Below, in pieces: positions 1-12,310 of a stretch of DNA of 64,000 nucleotides (its first letter is position 1; each line of letters begins with the position of its first letter). The notes under the pieces were generated by a model that did not search any database, was not told the DNA's origin, and saw only the letters and a list, made by a program, of their open reading frames with translations. The translations under genes and the position numbers were made by a program. Origin of the DNA: Kappaphycus alvarezii (taxonomy: Eukaryota; Rhodophyta; Florideophyceae; Gigartinales; Solieriaceae); contig NADL03000534.1 of the NCBI GenBank assembly GCA_002205965.3, positions 1,612,001-1,676,000 of the forward strand, read 5' to 3'.

Positions 1-1305
<1,305 letters not shown>

Positions 1306-1828
1306 GTTACGGTTCAATTAGTACATTAGTACGTGGCATGTGCACGTGTATTGTCAGTCTAATACAGATGAGAGCAAGCATTACAGCTGCCATGTCTAAC
1401 AATTCTGCTGTAATGTGGAACCAGCATGCGCCGCCGTATTTGTTTCGGACGGAATAGTCGTCCTCCTCCCAGACAGGGCAACTAAGGAGAAACACAAGTA
1501 GTAAAGAGACCTCGACGTCCTGCTACTTATCTCCACAACATTCTTTTACTCCCCCTATTACACCTTTCTTTTTATTCACCCGCACTTTGGGCTTGGATCC
1601 ATCGTATCAGAGTCGCGCGACAAGTACAGTGACGATTGCATTATCGGACCACTTCATTAGTGTCAAATGCAACTACGGCAATTGATTCAATTTCTGTAGC
1701 AGTAGTACTGTATTGACCTAGGGGCACCTCGCGAGTCTATTCTTGGCCTTTTTCAGGTCCAAAGAGGCATCAGAGTTCATGTGACAAGCAACCTGATCCG
1801 TGCTTTGCAGCTTCCGTGGAAGTTGTAA
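1306..1828 (+). repeat. 5' LTR of gypsy element, with internal extra segment
   Basis: This copy matches 9633-9926 from the word gttacggttcaattag to gttgtaa. About 258 bases at 1368-1625 have no counterpart in the 3' copy. The TATATAAA box of the 3' copy is also missing: the region around 1733-1747 jumps straight to the following ttggcc. This copy is therefore diverged and probably promoter-dead. Confidence 0.65.
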
Positions 1829-2077
1829 CATAAAATCGATTTTACCAGCACGACTACCTGAGGTAGTCATTTCGATGGTGCAATCAAGTACGAGAGTTTT
1901 CAGAATCTGAGACGGCATTTAACGTCCGGGGCAAGGCCAGCCTTATTAGAAGAAACCATTCTTCTTGGTACATCTGTGAAGGGCACTATTCGGATTCACG
2001 GGATTTAGACTTCTCGTACGCACGTTAAACAAGGGCTATAAGCTGATAATAAGGGAGGGGACTCCCGGAAAGAAGTT

Positions 2078-3130
2078 GTGCACACGAGGCGATCATTCGC
2101 CGGTTCAGGAGGAGATGTCCTCGGAAACAGTCGAAGTCAGAACCAGGGTCGTAACCTGCTGACTGAGAAGGTCAAGCTTCGCCTAACGAAAGAAGCATGG
2201 CTCGCCCGGGAACAAGAGCGAACACCCATTCAGAAATGCCGGATCAAGTCCAAGGCGTCGAGCTTCAGCCAGGAGATCCGATTCCTCAAGACTCGTTATG
2301 CATCACGCAGAGGAGGAAATCAAAGGCGAAAGCCACGCCACAAGACGGTCGGGTACCGTTGAGGTAATGGAAGAATTCCGTGGGGCGTTCATTTGCATTT
2401 CAATCGTCATGAAGGAGACAGTTCAGGTTATGAGTATGTTCGCAAAGAGGAAAGGGCTTCCGAGGAGTCAGTTTGCGGAAGGCAACGCAGACGAGACTCA
2501 TACGGAGATGGCCGCTGAGAAAGATGAAGACAGGGTTGATTCGAAGAAGGATTCCCGCGCACTTTATCCTGTATACATAGCGCAAAAAATATCCAAAAGC
2601 TCTCTCGAAAAACTCTAGTTGTCGTAAGGCCGGAGAAGGCTCTTTCTTCGATGCCAAAAGGACGTGGTACCGCCTGTTGAAGAATTTTCCAATTCAGGAG
2701 ATTGATGAGGGGCGTTTTCTGTCTTTTTCCTTCAAAATGGATGCGGCTAGAGTCTTCGAGAGTGTGGCGAGTGTACACTGGAATGCCAACGCCGATGAGC
2801 TCTGGACCACTTGGAGGCTAGAATATGTAGCCAAAGCGCAGCTAAGTGCATTGCAAGACAATTTTTTCAATACGAAATGGAATCAGATATATGAATCTGT
2901 GTCCGGTTTTGGAGAAAACTCTCTAAGGTCTGCTTCAATGACTCTGCAGATCGCAATCTCACACGAAATCATGTGAACTGCTTTAAAGAAGGTCTGCCCG
3001 CGAGTCTCTAGGAGCAAGCAATTCTGGTATCAGAGACTACGGCACCGTGGTGAGAACCATTTCTAGGCTTCAGCAGTACGTCAGTCTGCGAGTCGGGAAA
3101 GTGTCTGGAAAGTCCGAGAGCCAGTCAAGC
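2078..3130 (+). pseudogene. gypsy gag remnant
   Basis: Several plus-strand frames here together resemble a retrotransposon Gag. The best part runs from about 2640 to 3020. It has an aromatic-rich capsid-like segment (VFESVASVHW, then ELWTT) and, after a frameshift, a stretch ending in the FKEGLPASL...EQAILV signature typical of gypsy capsid C-termini (about 2980-3030). The upstream portion (2078-2400) is strongly basic and may be the Gag N-terminus. No CCHC knuckle was seen. Frameshifts and stops mean no Gag can be made. The domain assignment rests on the C-terminal signature and on its position ahead of protease. Confidence 0.6.
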
Positions 3131-3359
3131 CATACAGGGGAGTCCCGCGTGAGGAAGCAGGGTATAAATACCCTTAAGTAATCGGCTACTACCGCCACGA
3201 ATAGGGTCATATGGTTAGGGATTATTGGAAGAAGAAGAATGATGTGATGCGGAGCTATCGTGGTAAAGCCCTACAGGGAAGGCCCGGGGGTCCGAAGCCC
3301 CCGGTCGAGAAGTAAAGCTTCCACTGGGGGTGATTAAAAAAGCGTGAGGGTTTTCGCGC

Positions 3360-3692
3360 TTGTCGGGAGCCGATTTGTGGCAGGGGATGGTTGAAGATGA
3401 AGGGATGGCAGTCCCAGTCAAGATATTTGGGGAAGATATTCAGGCACTAGTAGATACAGCTGCTTCGTCAATCTGGGTGGACTTGAAGTGGTTCCAGGAT
3501 AATGGAGGGATGCTGCATCCAACGGATGGTAGAACTCTTGCGGTGGATGGTCGGGGTATTGAAGTCAAAAGGAAGGTTGCGTCAAGTTTTTATATGGGGA
3601 CTGAGTTTTTGCGAAAACGTAGGCGTAATGACCCAACTTCGGACAAGCTGTTCATAGGGCGGCGACTATGGCGAAAGCAAAGCTTCAGCTAG
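3360..3692 (+). pseudogene. gypsy aspartic protease remnant
   Basis: A 110-residue open frame contains VPVKIFGEDIQALVDTAASS, matching the retropepsin pattern of a beta-strand followed by the catalytic D-T/S-G/A triad. Here the triad is DTA rather than the usual DTG, followed by the typical S-S/N-(F/I). In life it would cleave the Gag-Pol polyprotein. It lies between gag and RT, as expected for a gypsy element. The frame stops before RT begins, so it is no longer part of a continuous polyprotein. Confidence 0.7.
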
Positions 3693-3869
3693 ACTTGGGA
3701 ACATTTAAGTGTCCATATTGTACATGGGAAGAGGGTTAAGGGTCCGCTAACCACACAGGAAGAGCAAAGAGGATTCGAGCATGAAACAATTCAGGCGGTC
3801 ATTGAGGACCATGAAGTGGACAAAGCCATAGAGTCAATGAATCTTTCCGAGTTTTCTTCAAGCAAGTAG

Positions 3870-4810
3870 ATGAAGGGAAGCTTCGTAACCTGTTGTGGGG
3901 GTCGACATATTTTCAAGGGCCTTGGGAAAATTGTAGGCATACAGCACAGGATATCACTGAAACCCAACGTGGAGCCGGTCTGTGCCCCGATGCGGAGGCG
4001 ATCACCAAAGAGGAAGAGATCGAGCGCCTTTCAATGCAGAGCTTATTGACTTGGGGTTCTAGAGCCGTCAGTATCCCCTTGGGCTACGAATAATGTGTTT
4101 GTGAAAAAAAAGAAAGATTCAGGAATTCGGGTTACATCCGATTTCCACGCCTAAATGATCTCACCATCACAGACTCTTACCAATGGAGAACATGCGAGAG
4201 ATCTTGGACTGGTTGGGTGGTAAGAAGATCTTCTCAGTCTTTGACCTTAAGGATGGCTTCTACCAGGTCCCTTTACATCCTGATTCCAGGCCATTTACGG
4301 CGGTGCGAACAGTGCTAGGCCTATATCAATACACCGACTGCCTATGGGGTTGAAAAACGCTCCTGGAACTTTCCAACGGGTAGTCAACAACATCTTGGGG
4401 ATCGGAAGGGAGAGACGTATTGGCCTTCCTAGATGATACAAGCATCGGAACTGGCACTGAGGAGGAGCATCTCGATTCCTTAGGTGCCATATTGGATACT
4501 CTGCTCAAGGCGGGTGAGACTCAAGTTATCCAAGTGCTCCTTTGGGTTCGGCGAGCGGAAATGTTGGGCCATGTAGTGGACGAAGAAGGTTTGAGGCCTT
4601 CCGACAAGCACATTGAGGCTATCAGGAACCTGGTCGAGCCGGCATCAGGGGATGAACTAATGAGGTTTCTGGGGCTCGTGAACTTCTTCGCTGCATTCGT
4701 CGACCATTTTGCGGACAAAGCCGCCCACTCTATGACGTCCTCAAGGGAACAGGTTTTTCAAGAAAAGGCGGCATGGGGAGCGACTGATTATACCAGACTG
4801 GTCGGATAAA
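3870..4810 (+). pseudogene. gypsy reverse transcriptase remnant
   Basis: Joining frames by eye shows the full set of gypsy RT landmarks: RVTSDFRRLND-like sequence near 4130-4160, FSVFDLKDGFYQVPLHPDS near 4230-4290 (first catalytic aspartate), LPMGLKNAPGTFQRVVN near 4340-4390, and AFLDDTSIGTGTEEEH from about 4420. The last corresponds to the YxDD box, with the tyrosine replaced by phenylalanine-leucine context. The last part is one open frame (4420-4809) and includes the thumb-like NFFAAFVDHFADKAA region. The polymerase copies element RNA to DNA. At least three frame changes separate the motifs, so it is non-functional. Confidence 0.85.
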
Positions 4811-4819
4811 TGGGTATAG

Positions 4820-5250
4820 CGCAAGAGAAGGCCTGGAAAATGTTGAAGGATGACTTAAGTAAGCCAGAGGTCTTAGGCGCCTATACGGGGAGCAAACAAA
4901 AGGGTGATGACAGACGCCAGCTCATACGGACTCGGTGGAGTTTTGCTTCAAGCCGATGAGACGGTCGATGGCGTCCCATCTCGTTCGCAGCAGAGCCCTT
5001 CGGAAATCGGAGAAAAACTATGCACCCACGGAGAAAGAGTGCTTGGCAATCGTGTACGCCTTACAAAAATGGCGGCATATCTGCATGGAGAATCTTTCAC
5101 GGTAGTTACAGACCATTTGTCACTGAAATGGTTGCTTAACCTTAAAGAGCCTCGGGAGAAGTTGGCCAGGTGGGTCATTGCAATTCAGGATTTTGACTTC
5201 AATATAGAGCACCGTAACGGACCAGAGCTAGTGTCCCAGACACCCTGAGC
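4820..5250 (+). pseudogene. gypsy RNase H remnant
   Basis: The frame at 4904-5248 begins with MMTDASSYGLGGVLLQ, the first RNase H aspartate strand. It continues through FTVVTDHLSLKWLLNLKEPR and ends at IEHRNGPELVSQTP, where intact relatives have HRxGxxNxxADxLSR. It follows RT directly, as in gypsy Pol. The enzyme would degrade the RNA strand of the hybrid. One internal frame disturbance appears in the middle (around 4975-5060). Confidence 0.85.
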
Positions 5251-5539
5251 CGGGACGCAGTCCCAAGCCCCTATGCCAGAGGTGCTACGGGGAAATTGAT
5301 TCCAAGAGTTTGGAGCGGGCTAGGGAGGAGGCAAAGAAGAAGCCATTTCGAGACTTGTAGAAGAACATCAGGCGAACACCAGAGCACGACCACGAAACGA
5401 TACCCGCCAGATAAACAGATTGCGGAGACGCAGATCGCAGAGTTTGGGGATCTGCAGGCCTACGCACGATCGCAGGATAAGTTCTTGGTGGATGAAGACG
5501 GGTTCTGCGATACTCCGGAAGAGATGAGCTTCCCATTGT

Positions 5540-6420
5540 GACGCCAAAGTCATTAGTGCCTGAGGTCCTTAAATGGGTCCATGGTTCACAAGTGCATGGG
5601 CACTACGGTCTCCGACGGACGATATGCAAGTTGCTTCCTCGGTACTACTGGAAGGGGATGCGGCGTGATGTGCTGCATTCCTGAGGAACTGTCTGCATTG
5701 CACAGTAGCACGGGAGCGTAATCCAGCCCGACAGGCTCCTTTGGAGGTGGTTCATCCGAAACGAAGGTTTCAGCAGGTCGCTTTTGACATCCAGACGATC
5801 ACTCCACGCACGGCAAGCGGTAACATCAAAGTTCTAGCAATAATTGATGTCTTCACAAGATTTGTAAGGGCTAAGGCCATACCGGATGAAAGGGCTGAGA
5901 CTATTTCGAAAGTGCTCATCGACGAATGGATTTCGATATTCGGCCCGATGGAGACCTTGATGTCAGATGGGGTCCAAACTTGACTGGATCGGTGTGAGAA
6001 GTCTGACTGATTTCTTGGGCATAGAATGCAGCATCCGTTTCATCCACAAGCTAATGGCACAGTAGAGAGATGGAACCGTACTTATCAAGGACCTTGCGAG
6101 TTTTATGGCCACTGGCACGGAGATTGGGATGAACAAATCACCTTTAACATGTTTTCGGGACAATACTGTCGCATGCGCAGCGAAATTTATCACACCGTAG
6201 AAGGTTTTTTTTGGTTGAAGAATTCCAGTCCTTGGGCGAAGTGTATACAGCCTGCTTTGAAGACGAGCGGAGGATCTTCCCAGACGATTAGAACTTCTTC
6301 ACGCCGCTTATACACAGAAGGTAGGAGTTCAAGGTCCGAGCCAAGAGAGAATATGACAAGTGGGTCAATCCGATTGAGTTTAAGGAGGGAGGTCTTGTCT
6401 TGCTATGGTGGGTAGAATTG
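5540..6420 (+). pseudogene. gypsy integrase remnant
   Basis: The zinc-binding HHCC region is recognisable at about 5575-5710 (GSQVHGHYGLRRTI, then a cysteine pair around NCLHC). The catalytic core starts near 5741 with VAFDIQTITPRT and continues VLAIIDVFTRFVRAKAIPDERAE and FGPMETLMSDG, which supply the first two acidic catalytic positions. After a frameshift the third motif appears at about 6035 as HPQANGTVERWNRT. The last part (about 6330-6410) has a basic run followed by EGGLVLLW-like sequence, a usual gypsy integrase tail feature. Broken in at least two places. Confidence 0.8.
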
Positions 6421-6429
6421 AGCAAAGCC

Positions 6430-7585
6430 GAATAGAAGAAGGTCATAATGCCCTGGATTGGACATTATGGGTCAAGGAAAGGCTAGGAAGAGTCTGATAC
6501 ATGTTGAATTCGAGTAGGATGTAAGGTAGCCAGATCACATGCCAACAGGCTGCGAAAATTGGAGATCAAGTTGCAGAAACTGGAAACCCGGCCGATGGTG
6601 TTTTCTCGGATTCCTTACGAACGATGAAGAAAATATCAGGAGAAGAGACAAGGAGGAATGAGAAAACGGGCGATTTATAGCTGCATTTAAAGGTACAAAT
6701 TTCGAGAATAAGGTCGCCGAGATGGACCTCGGAAAGTGAGTTACCGGAAGTGGTGTCCGTGTGTATGACAGCCTTATACCAAAGACAATGCTCACACAGG
6801 ACGGGCCGGACTCCCACTGGGAGACTACGCTACAAGCTTCGGACACTCTTCAGGAGTCGGACTCCAGGCCCCTACAATCCCTGTGGGTAGGACGGGATTA
6901 AATCGCTAACCGCATCTTGCGCGAAATAAGATGGGCCAGGTATCCCTGCATCATTGCATGGATCTCTAGGTGTCGGTCACTCGGCCCCCAGCGACCCGCT
7001 GGGTAGGATGCGGTTTTAGCTGCCTGCTTCATCCCTGCACGCAAGGGATGGCTGTAAATTCTCCTACGAGACGTCCCAAGGAAGCTACTAACGGAAGTTC
7101 GTTTTCATCCTTAGCCAAGCTGGCCTAGCAGGAAATTTCGCGGCCAGTTCCAGACAAGACAAAGACTGCACGCCACGACACCCTTTATGCCGGAAATACT
7201 CGCTTGAACTCACCATTATCTGCCCCTAAGGACCGGTCGAGGCAGAATGACAGTATGACCGGCATTAGTTCAAGTCCCCAGGCTTGGTTGATGCGATAAA
7301 ATCGCATCAACCGCTCGTCGTCCAAGCCTTGATGAAACTGATGGTACGAAAGCACCGAAGCAAGGTGAGCGGTTGCAAATGCAGGACGCCTGAGGTAAAA
7401 AGCCATGGTTAACGGGTCTCAACGGTTACTGTAGCCGGGTCTCAATGGTTACTGTACTTTACCTGGGCCTTAATCGGTGCTGTAGGTTGTGCCACTGTTA
7501 GAGAGAATCTTTACCCTTTACTTATCTTGAGTTTACATAGACTGACCGACTATTCAGCTAAGAGCTAACTGGATGGACTACATCG
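6430..7585. other. Unrecognised stretch inside the gypsy element
   Basis: This follows the integrase. A plus-strand reading around 6540-6740 has a mildly coding look but matches no domain I know, and no chromodomain is visible. From about 7410 to 7475 a short direct repeat occurs (aacgggtctcaacggttactgta, then a similar gggtctcaatggttactgta). Nothing else is supportable. Confidence 0.5.
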
Positions 7586-7586
7586 G

Positions 7587-8892
7587 TCACGTGCAGTGGG
7601 GCCCGCGATATGATGGCCATAGCCACCGACGACACAAAGTGCAACTGATACGCTGGTAGATGCGTGTGCGAATCGTAGCGTCCGAGGTGTGGCATTTCCT
7701 GGCTATACGTGGCACAAACTCTTCGATAAATGATCCGGTATCCGGAGAAGGGGCACCGAGGGAATCGAAAACCAGAGGCTGGAATCGGAAACCTAGGTCG
7801 CGGGCGAGCAGAGAGGGGGGGACCAGGCGCCTTGAAAGCTTGTGCTGTAGGTCCTGGAGCTTGCGATGGTGCATGAGGACGGCAGCCCCACCGGCGACTT
7901 GCGTCGCTTTGGTGATGGAGGTCTGCTTGAACGGTGACGTGATGGCGACGTCACATGCAATGGGTGGGTCATGAAGGGCAGCTTCCGTGCCACGGGGGGA
8001 TGCACGAGGAGAATTTCAGCGGGCCTGTATTCCGTCCCGGGGAGGAGATTCTCAGCTTCGAACTCGTAGTCAAGGCCGGCTGCGCGGAACACGTGCCACG
8101 CGAGCACATTGCGAACGGAGTAGTGGCAGTGAATGCGTCCAAACTCTGAGACGCAGCGGTCGGCGGCACGGTCACCGTGGACATCCATTTCTTGCTGGCA
8201 TGGTGGCATTTCAATGGCACCGAGTCTGTGTAGATTGGGAGACCGATGTGCCTGCGCAGCATGATGCACCAGTGTGCTGATGACACTTTCGTCGCGGTGG
8301 TGGGGTGGGCCCATAGGAACGCCGCCGCACCGGTGTTACAGAAGGCCAAGCCTCGAATCCGGCGACGTGCGGACGTGTCGGGGTGGCAGCTAGGATGAGG
8401 CACTCTCTTCCATAGGTCATCCTCCCGAAATTTCTTTGCCCTATCCTCTTGCTGCGCCTGATTTAGATGAGATTGCAGGTTGACGGGCATTGCGGCAAGG
8501 GAGGCTGGTTCATAGGGGCCTAGATCGGTTGCAAACGGATCAACTTGGATTTGGCGGACGAAATTGCGCAGGGGCCGGCGTGCCTGGTTGGCGAGGAAGT
8601 ATCGATCGCCCGTTCCTGTTTCCCAAGGATGGGGACGGAGCGGGGTTTGCGTAGTCGGCGGTGTGTAAGCGGGCGGGAGCAGCGTCCAGGATGCTGTCGG
8701 CGACAGCTGCGTGCAATGCAGGGCCAATCCTGGAGGGGCGTGACGAGATAGCTTCCCTTCAAAGTGGTGCGGCGATTCCAACTCCCTGCACAGAAACGTA
8801 CAGTGAAAAACGAAGGGTGAGGAGAATTGGAGAGCTGTGTTGGAATTCATCAACATTATAATTGTTGATCTAAAATTGAAATCGGTCAACAT
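7587..8892 (-). pseudogene. RT-like protein, C-terminal region (frameshifted)
   Basis: On the minus strand three frames carry successive parts of a conserved C-terminal region found after reverse transcriptase in a family known from algae, oomycetes and early fungi. First comes a segment with GAAAFLWAHP and RRHIGLPIYTDSVPLKC. Next is a cysteine/histidine patch (CQQEMDVHGDRAADRC) with a downstream histidine. Then come RPAEILL and a DVAITSPF strand, followed by HHRKLQDL and the closing FDSLGAPSPDTGSFIEEFV segment. The RPA(D/E)...D(V)T...K pattern resembles a restriction-endonuclease-like fold; that is inference. No RT palm motif is present here. It lies antisense within the gypsy element, so it probably arrived by later insertion. 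Confidence 0.65.
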
Positions 8893-9054
8893 TACAAGGG
8901 GCCGCTATGGAGACAACGGTGCGCCTTTCTCAGGAGCAGGTGACGCTTTGAAAGGGGCGGTAGGTACGGAAGTTGGGGGGTTCTACTGGCCGAGAAGGCT
9001 AGATAAACAAGGGGTGCTGCGGTGTAGAACCTGAATTCACCACAGAAAATCAGG

Positions 9055-9456
9055 ATGGCTGAGCAGGAGATCCGGGCAGCATACAAGGCGGTGAAAGAAG
9101 GGAGAAGATTCATGATGGAGGTGATTGAGGAGCTTGTGAAAGTGAAGCGCTTTATGAGTAAGGTGGTGCAGGAGGTGCCCGTTGTCGAGGAAGAAGGGGG
9201 AGGTGCAGTTCGTGAGGGAATTTCGGGTAAGAGGAAGGGGTGGGATTACGGCAGTCTGGTGGTCGAGGAATGGGAAATAAGGTATCAGGAACCGCTAAAG
9301 GAACAGGAACCGCTAAAGGGTCCGGAGACAAAGAAGTCATGTAGTTCCCAAGAACATCCAGGAGCTGCTCCATTGGAAGAACCGGATGAGCAACCGCAAT
9401 CAGTCAACCCAGCAAGCAGCCGGACCAAGTACCGAGACGTTCAATTTGCCATGTAG
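9055..9456 (+). CDS. Acidic 133-residue protein of unknown function
   Basis: An uninterrupted ORF starts MAEQEIRAAYKAV and is rich in glutamate, lysine and valine. The N-terminal half (about residues 1-45) should be helical and could form a coiled coil. The C-terminal half is proline/glutamine/glutamate rich and contains a short internal duplication (QEPLKEQEPLKGPE). I do not recognise a family. It sits about 180 bp upstream of the 3' LTR of a dead gypsy element, where some retroelements carry accessory or chimeric genes. It may equally be a fragment of inserted host sequence. The long open frame in an otherwise broken element is the only argument that it is real. Confidence 0.35.
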   Translation: MAEQEIRAAYKAVKEGRRFMMEVIEELVKVKRFMSKVVQEVPVVEEEGGGAVREGISGKRKGWDYGSLVVEEWEIRYQEPLKEQEPLKGPETKKSCSSQEHPGAAPLEEPDEQPQSVNPASSRTKYRDVQFAM

Positions 9457-9632
9457 GGAGGATTTAGATTAGTAATCGAAAGGTATGGCGGGGAATACTA
9501 CTTGAGTCTATGTCTCATGCGATTGGATTTGTCTCATGATATTTTCGATTTTTTTATTTTAATTTGTGTGCGTTTTTCCAAGTTGATTATCTTTTGCTGG
9601 TGATGTACGCGAGAAGTGCACAAGGTACGAAA

Positions 9633-9926
9633 GTTACGGTTCAATTAGTACGTGGCATGCGCACGTGTATTGTCAATTTAAGACAGTGACAGTTGCATTA
9701 TCGGACCATTGTATTAGTGCATTCGTGTCGAATGCAACTACGGCATTCGATTCAATTACTGCATTTGATGCATTTTATTGCAAAGTATGGCAGTACCGTA
9801 GTGACCTTATAGCACCTCGCGAGTCTATATAAAGTGCCCCTGGCCTGGTCTCCAGGTCCAGAGAGGCATCAGTGTTCGTGTGACAGAAACCTGATCCGTG
9901 GTTTACAGCTTCCGTGGAAGTTGTAA
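9633..9926 (+). repeat. 3' LTR of gypsy element
   Basis: This is the partner of 1306-1828. Shared landmarks are the start gttacggttcaattag, the segment cattatcggacca, the phrase cacctcgcgagtctat, and the end cttccgtggaagttgtaa. This copy is shorter and better preserved and keeps a TATA box. Confidence 0.7.
9826..9833 (+). promoter_or_regulatory. TATA box in 3' LTR
   Basis: TATATAAA lies in the middle of the 3' LTR, followed at a typical distance by a CA-rich start region (ccagaggcatcagtg). The equivalent position of the 5' LTR lacks it. Inferred to be the core promoter of the ancestral element. Confidence 0.5.
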
Positions 9927-9951
9927 AAGTACTGAACAGTTTTTATTGTGG

Positions 9952-10273
9952 GTTCACTGATCACTTCATTTCACTGTAGGCGACACACCGAAGAATGTTG
10001 TTGTTAGAGTGTTACTTCATTCCCAACGACCGGGAGCACGAAGTTACACTTGAAGTTCGCTGGCCTAGGCACGTACAGTAGTCAATTGCAACAAAATCCT
10101 ATTTCTTCTTTTTTTGGGGCAGAGGACGCTCCGCTATTCGTAGCGTGGTTAAGACAACGTGTAAAGTATTCTTGCAGTCTGAGACCACTGAAAAACATAT
10201 TAATAGGAGGATAGTTTTGCCGGGTATTTTGGTGTGCAGCACCAGGTATCTAGTCAACCACAAAACAGAATAA
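9952..10273 (-). repeat. ~320-bp direct repeat, left copy (probable copia 3' LTR)
   Basis: This matches 15583-15903 in the same orientation over its whole length. Landmarks are gttcactgatc, tcactgtaggcga, gaccgggagc, cgggtattttggtg and ccaaccacaaaac. The two copies flank minus-strand copia fragments, so they are best read as the LTR pair of that element. It begins only 25 bp after the end of the gypsy 3' LTR. Confidence 0.6.
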
Positions 10274-11219
10274 ATAATTAGTCAATGTTTGGGTACTCTG
10301 AAAAACTCGCAAAGTTATCCCGCTCAATCCATTGCTCATGAATGGTCAGATAAACACCAGAAAATAGCTGATCAAGAGATCTTTTAGACTCTATTTTGGT
10401 CAGTGCGTCAACAATACTGCTAATAACCTTCACAAGGCCAAACTGTGGGGAGCGAAGCCCACACGGCCAGATCTATGTTGAACTGTTGTTGAAACTTTTG
10501 TTAAGGCTGGCTGAGCTAAGCCCGCCGCCCCAAACCAGTGTTTGTACAGAACTAGAGATAGCTACATACTAAAGGAAATTGTAGTCTAACAGTAGCAAAT
10601 GCAAAGGATTTCCTGTAAAATGGCCCTGATGGTATAGTTAGTAGCGCTTTCAGAATTGGAGTAGGCAAAAGTGACATACTCTGACAAGCTTTAAGACGTG
10701 CATTGGTCCAAGTGGCATGGGATAGCAAGGCAACTTTTGATTGGTAAAGCATTGATATAATCCCAATGTAAAACTCGCCCGTAACTATACCAATGGGATC
10801 AAACGCTGTGTTTAGATCTGTAAGGAAAAGTGTAATAACAGCAAAGTGCCTAGTGCCCTGGTTGTAAGGTTAACAGTGGTTTGAATCTACGGTACAGTAG
10901 ATGCAGTTAATTCGTGTAAAGCTGTAAACTTTGTGAAATACCACGTCACAAAGGAAGGTGAACATGTGGAATACAACAAATACTCTTTAATGTCGAAGTA
11001 ATTGTATGATCCGCATACGGCGGAAACGTCTACCATCAACCATTTCCCCTTCTAGGAGGAGGCCTTGGTGATAAAGTCGAATAATTGCTTTGAATCCGTT
11101 AGCATACGAAGTGGGACCATCTTGCGTAAGATTCTCTGTAGCTCGTGCTTAATACTAAATAAATTATTAAATCCTGCTGTAAACGCGTACTAAACTGCAC
11201 CGAGAATGGGATTTACAAC

Positions 11220-11622
11220 GCTCCTTGACTAAGAAATCGTGAAATGCGACACATGAAAAGTTTTGCTGTCATCTCATTGCAGGATGATGTACCCACGTTG
11301 CGATATTAGGCCATAAATAGTGCCAAATACGGCATCATTATAGACTCGCGGATATAGTAAGTTTTTGTCACGAGGCATATACTTCAGTTTTAGGCATTCA
11401 CTTTTAAGTCTCTTGACGGCTTTGCTCAGAGCCGAATTGCATCTTCCGAATAATGTGTTCAGAAACTTGTGAACCCTGGTTAGCAATGAAAAAAAGCTCT
11501 GTAAGGGCGTGTGGTCCATGTGAGAACTGCACATGAACTGCGGAAGTCGTCAAAGTTTTCTTCCAGCGGGAGTATTGCCACATAGTCAGCGAACTTCTGC
11601 TGTTCAACATAGAATAACGCAT
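11220..11622 (-). pseudogene. copia RNase H remnant
   Basis: Minus-strand frames contain KYMPRDKNLLYPRVYNDAVF followed by SQRGYIILQ. This matches the copia RNase H start, where intact copies read VYxDASFAxNxDxSSQxGYIIxL. The upstream frame contains KAVKRLKSEC, which suits the connection from RT. The RNase H would remove RNA from the cDNA hybrid. It is frameshifted, and the RT expected before it is mostly missing: only about 250 bp separate it from integrase. Confidence 0.55.
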
Positions 11623-11869
11623 TATTATCTCAACTTCTGCTGAATCTATAAAAATCTATTTTTTCGGATCCGATCTTGACGTTGGTAGTAACAGACCTCG
11701 GCCCATTGCTCCAAAGCTCTCTACACACTACTTTTTTACATCACAAAGCCCACTTCGTCCGTTCTCAACGACAGCCATACACTGCACTTGTGAAGGAGAT
11801 TCAACTGGCTTACTGGTTAATCGGAGCACGTCACCGAGGACTAGAATATTAGGCACAAGCCTATTCGGT

Positions 11870-12310
11870 CCAGCAATGTTATTCAGAGCTTTCACTGTTA
11901 TTGCCAGAACAGTTCATTTTCCCATGTTTGGGTGCTCAGCACCAACTTTACTGTATAAATTTCGCAGGAATGCATGGAATATTTCACCAACGTCAATAGA
12001 GCGGCGGCTTTTGATTCCAGATACTTCTAGTTTGATCCCGGAGAGGCTGCACAGCCCCTTGAGTTCTGCTGACCGAAACTGTGGACCTGCAGCTGTATGG
12101 ATCTCTGTTGGATGGCCCGCATACTTTCTTGCCCAAATTTAGTAGTACGTGTTCCATACACTCCCAGAGCTCTGTCCATCCTAAAATTTTTGCAGCGCAG
12201 AACTTTTTATCCCTATCTACGAAATGAAGAATTATTCCCCCATCAATTGTGGATAGGTCGCAGCAGATCGTGCGATTGAATATAATTTCAGAATCAGATA
12301 AGCTCACTCG
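11870..12310 (-). pseudogene. copia integrase core remnant
   Basis: Read on the minus strand, the sequence gives FNRTICCDLSTIDGGIILHF followed by VDRDKKFCAAKILG. This is the first integrase aspartate strand and the following helix of copia-type integrases that read (D)LxxIDGxxILHxVDxxTxFxAAxFL. After frame changes comes a region around IHTAAGPQFRSAE, the second acidic motif context. The segment ends near 11,880 with HAFLRNLYSK-like sequence, where the glutamate motif should lie. Not functional. Confidence 0.6.

Larger units (their letters stand above)
1306..9926 (+). mobile_element. Decayed Ty3/gypsy LTR retrotransposon
   Basis: Two related direct repeats (1306-1828 and 9633-9926) bound an internal region that carries, in order on the plus strand, remnants of gag, aspartic protease, reverse transcriptase, RNase H and integrase. 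Integrase last is the gypsy order. Every domain is split by frameshifts and stops, so the element is dead. The stretch from about 6.5 to 9.6 kb is larger than a normal 3' untranslated region. It holds a minus-strand RT-like fragment (7587-8892) and an acidic ORF (9055-9456), which suggests nested insertion or captured sequence. The repeats lack clear TG...CA ends, so their exact limits are uncertain by several bases. Confidence 0.8.

Noticed and set aside
7969-8892. 307-codon minus-strand frame as an intact gene.
   Set aside because: Its second half is out of frame with the conserved Cys/His and RPAEILL segments, which lie in the 7793-8314 frame, so the gene is broken.
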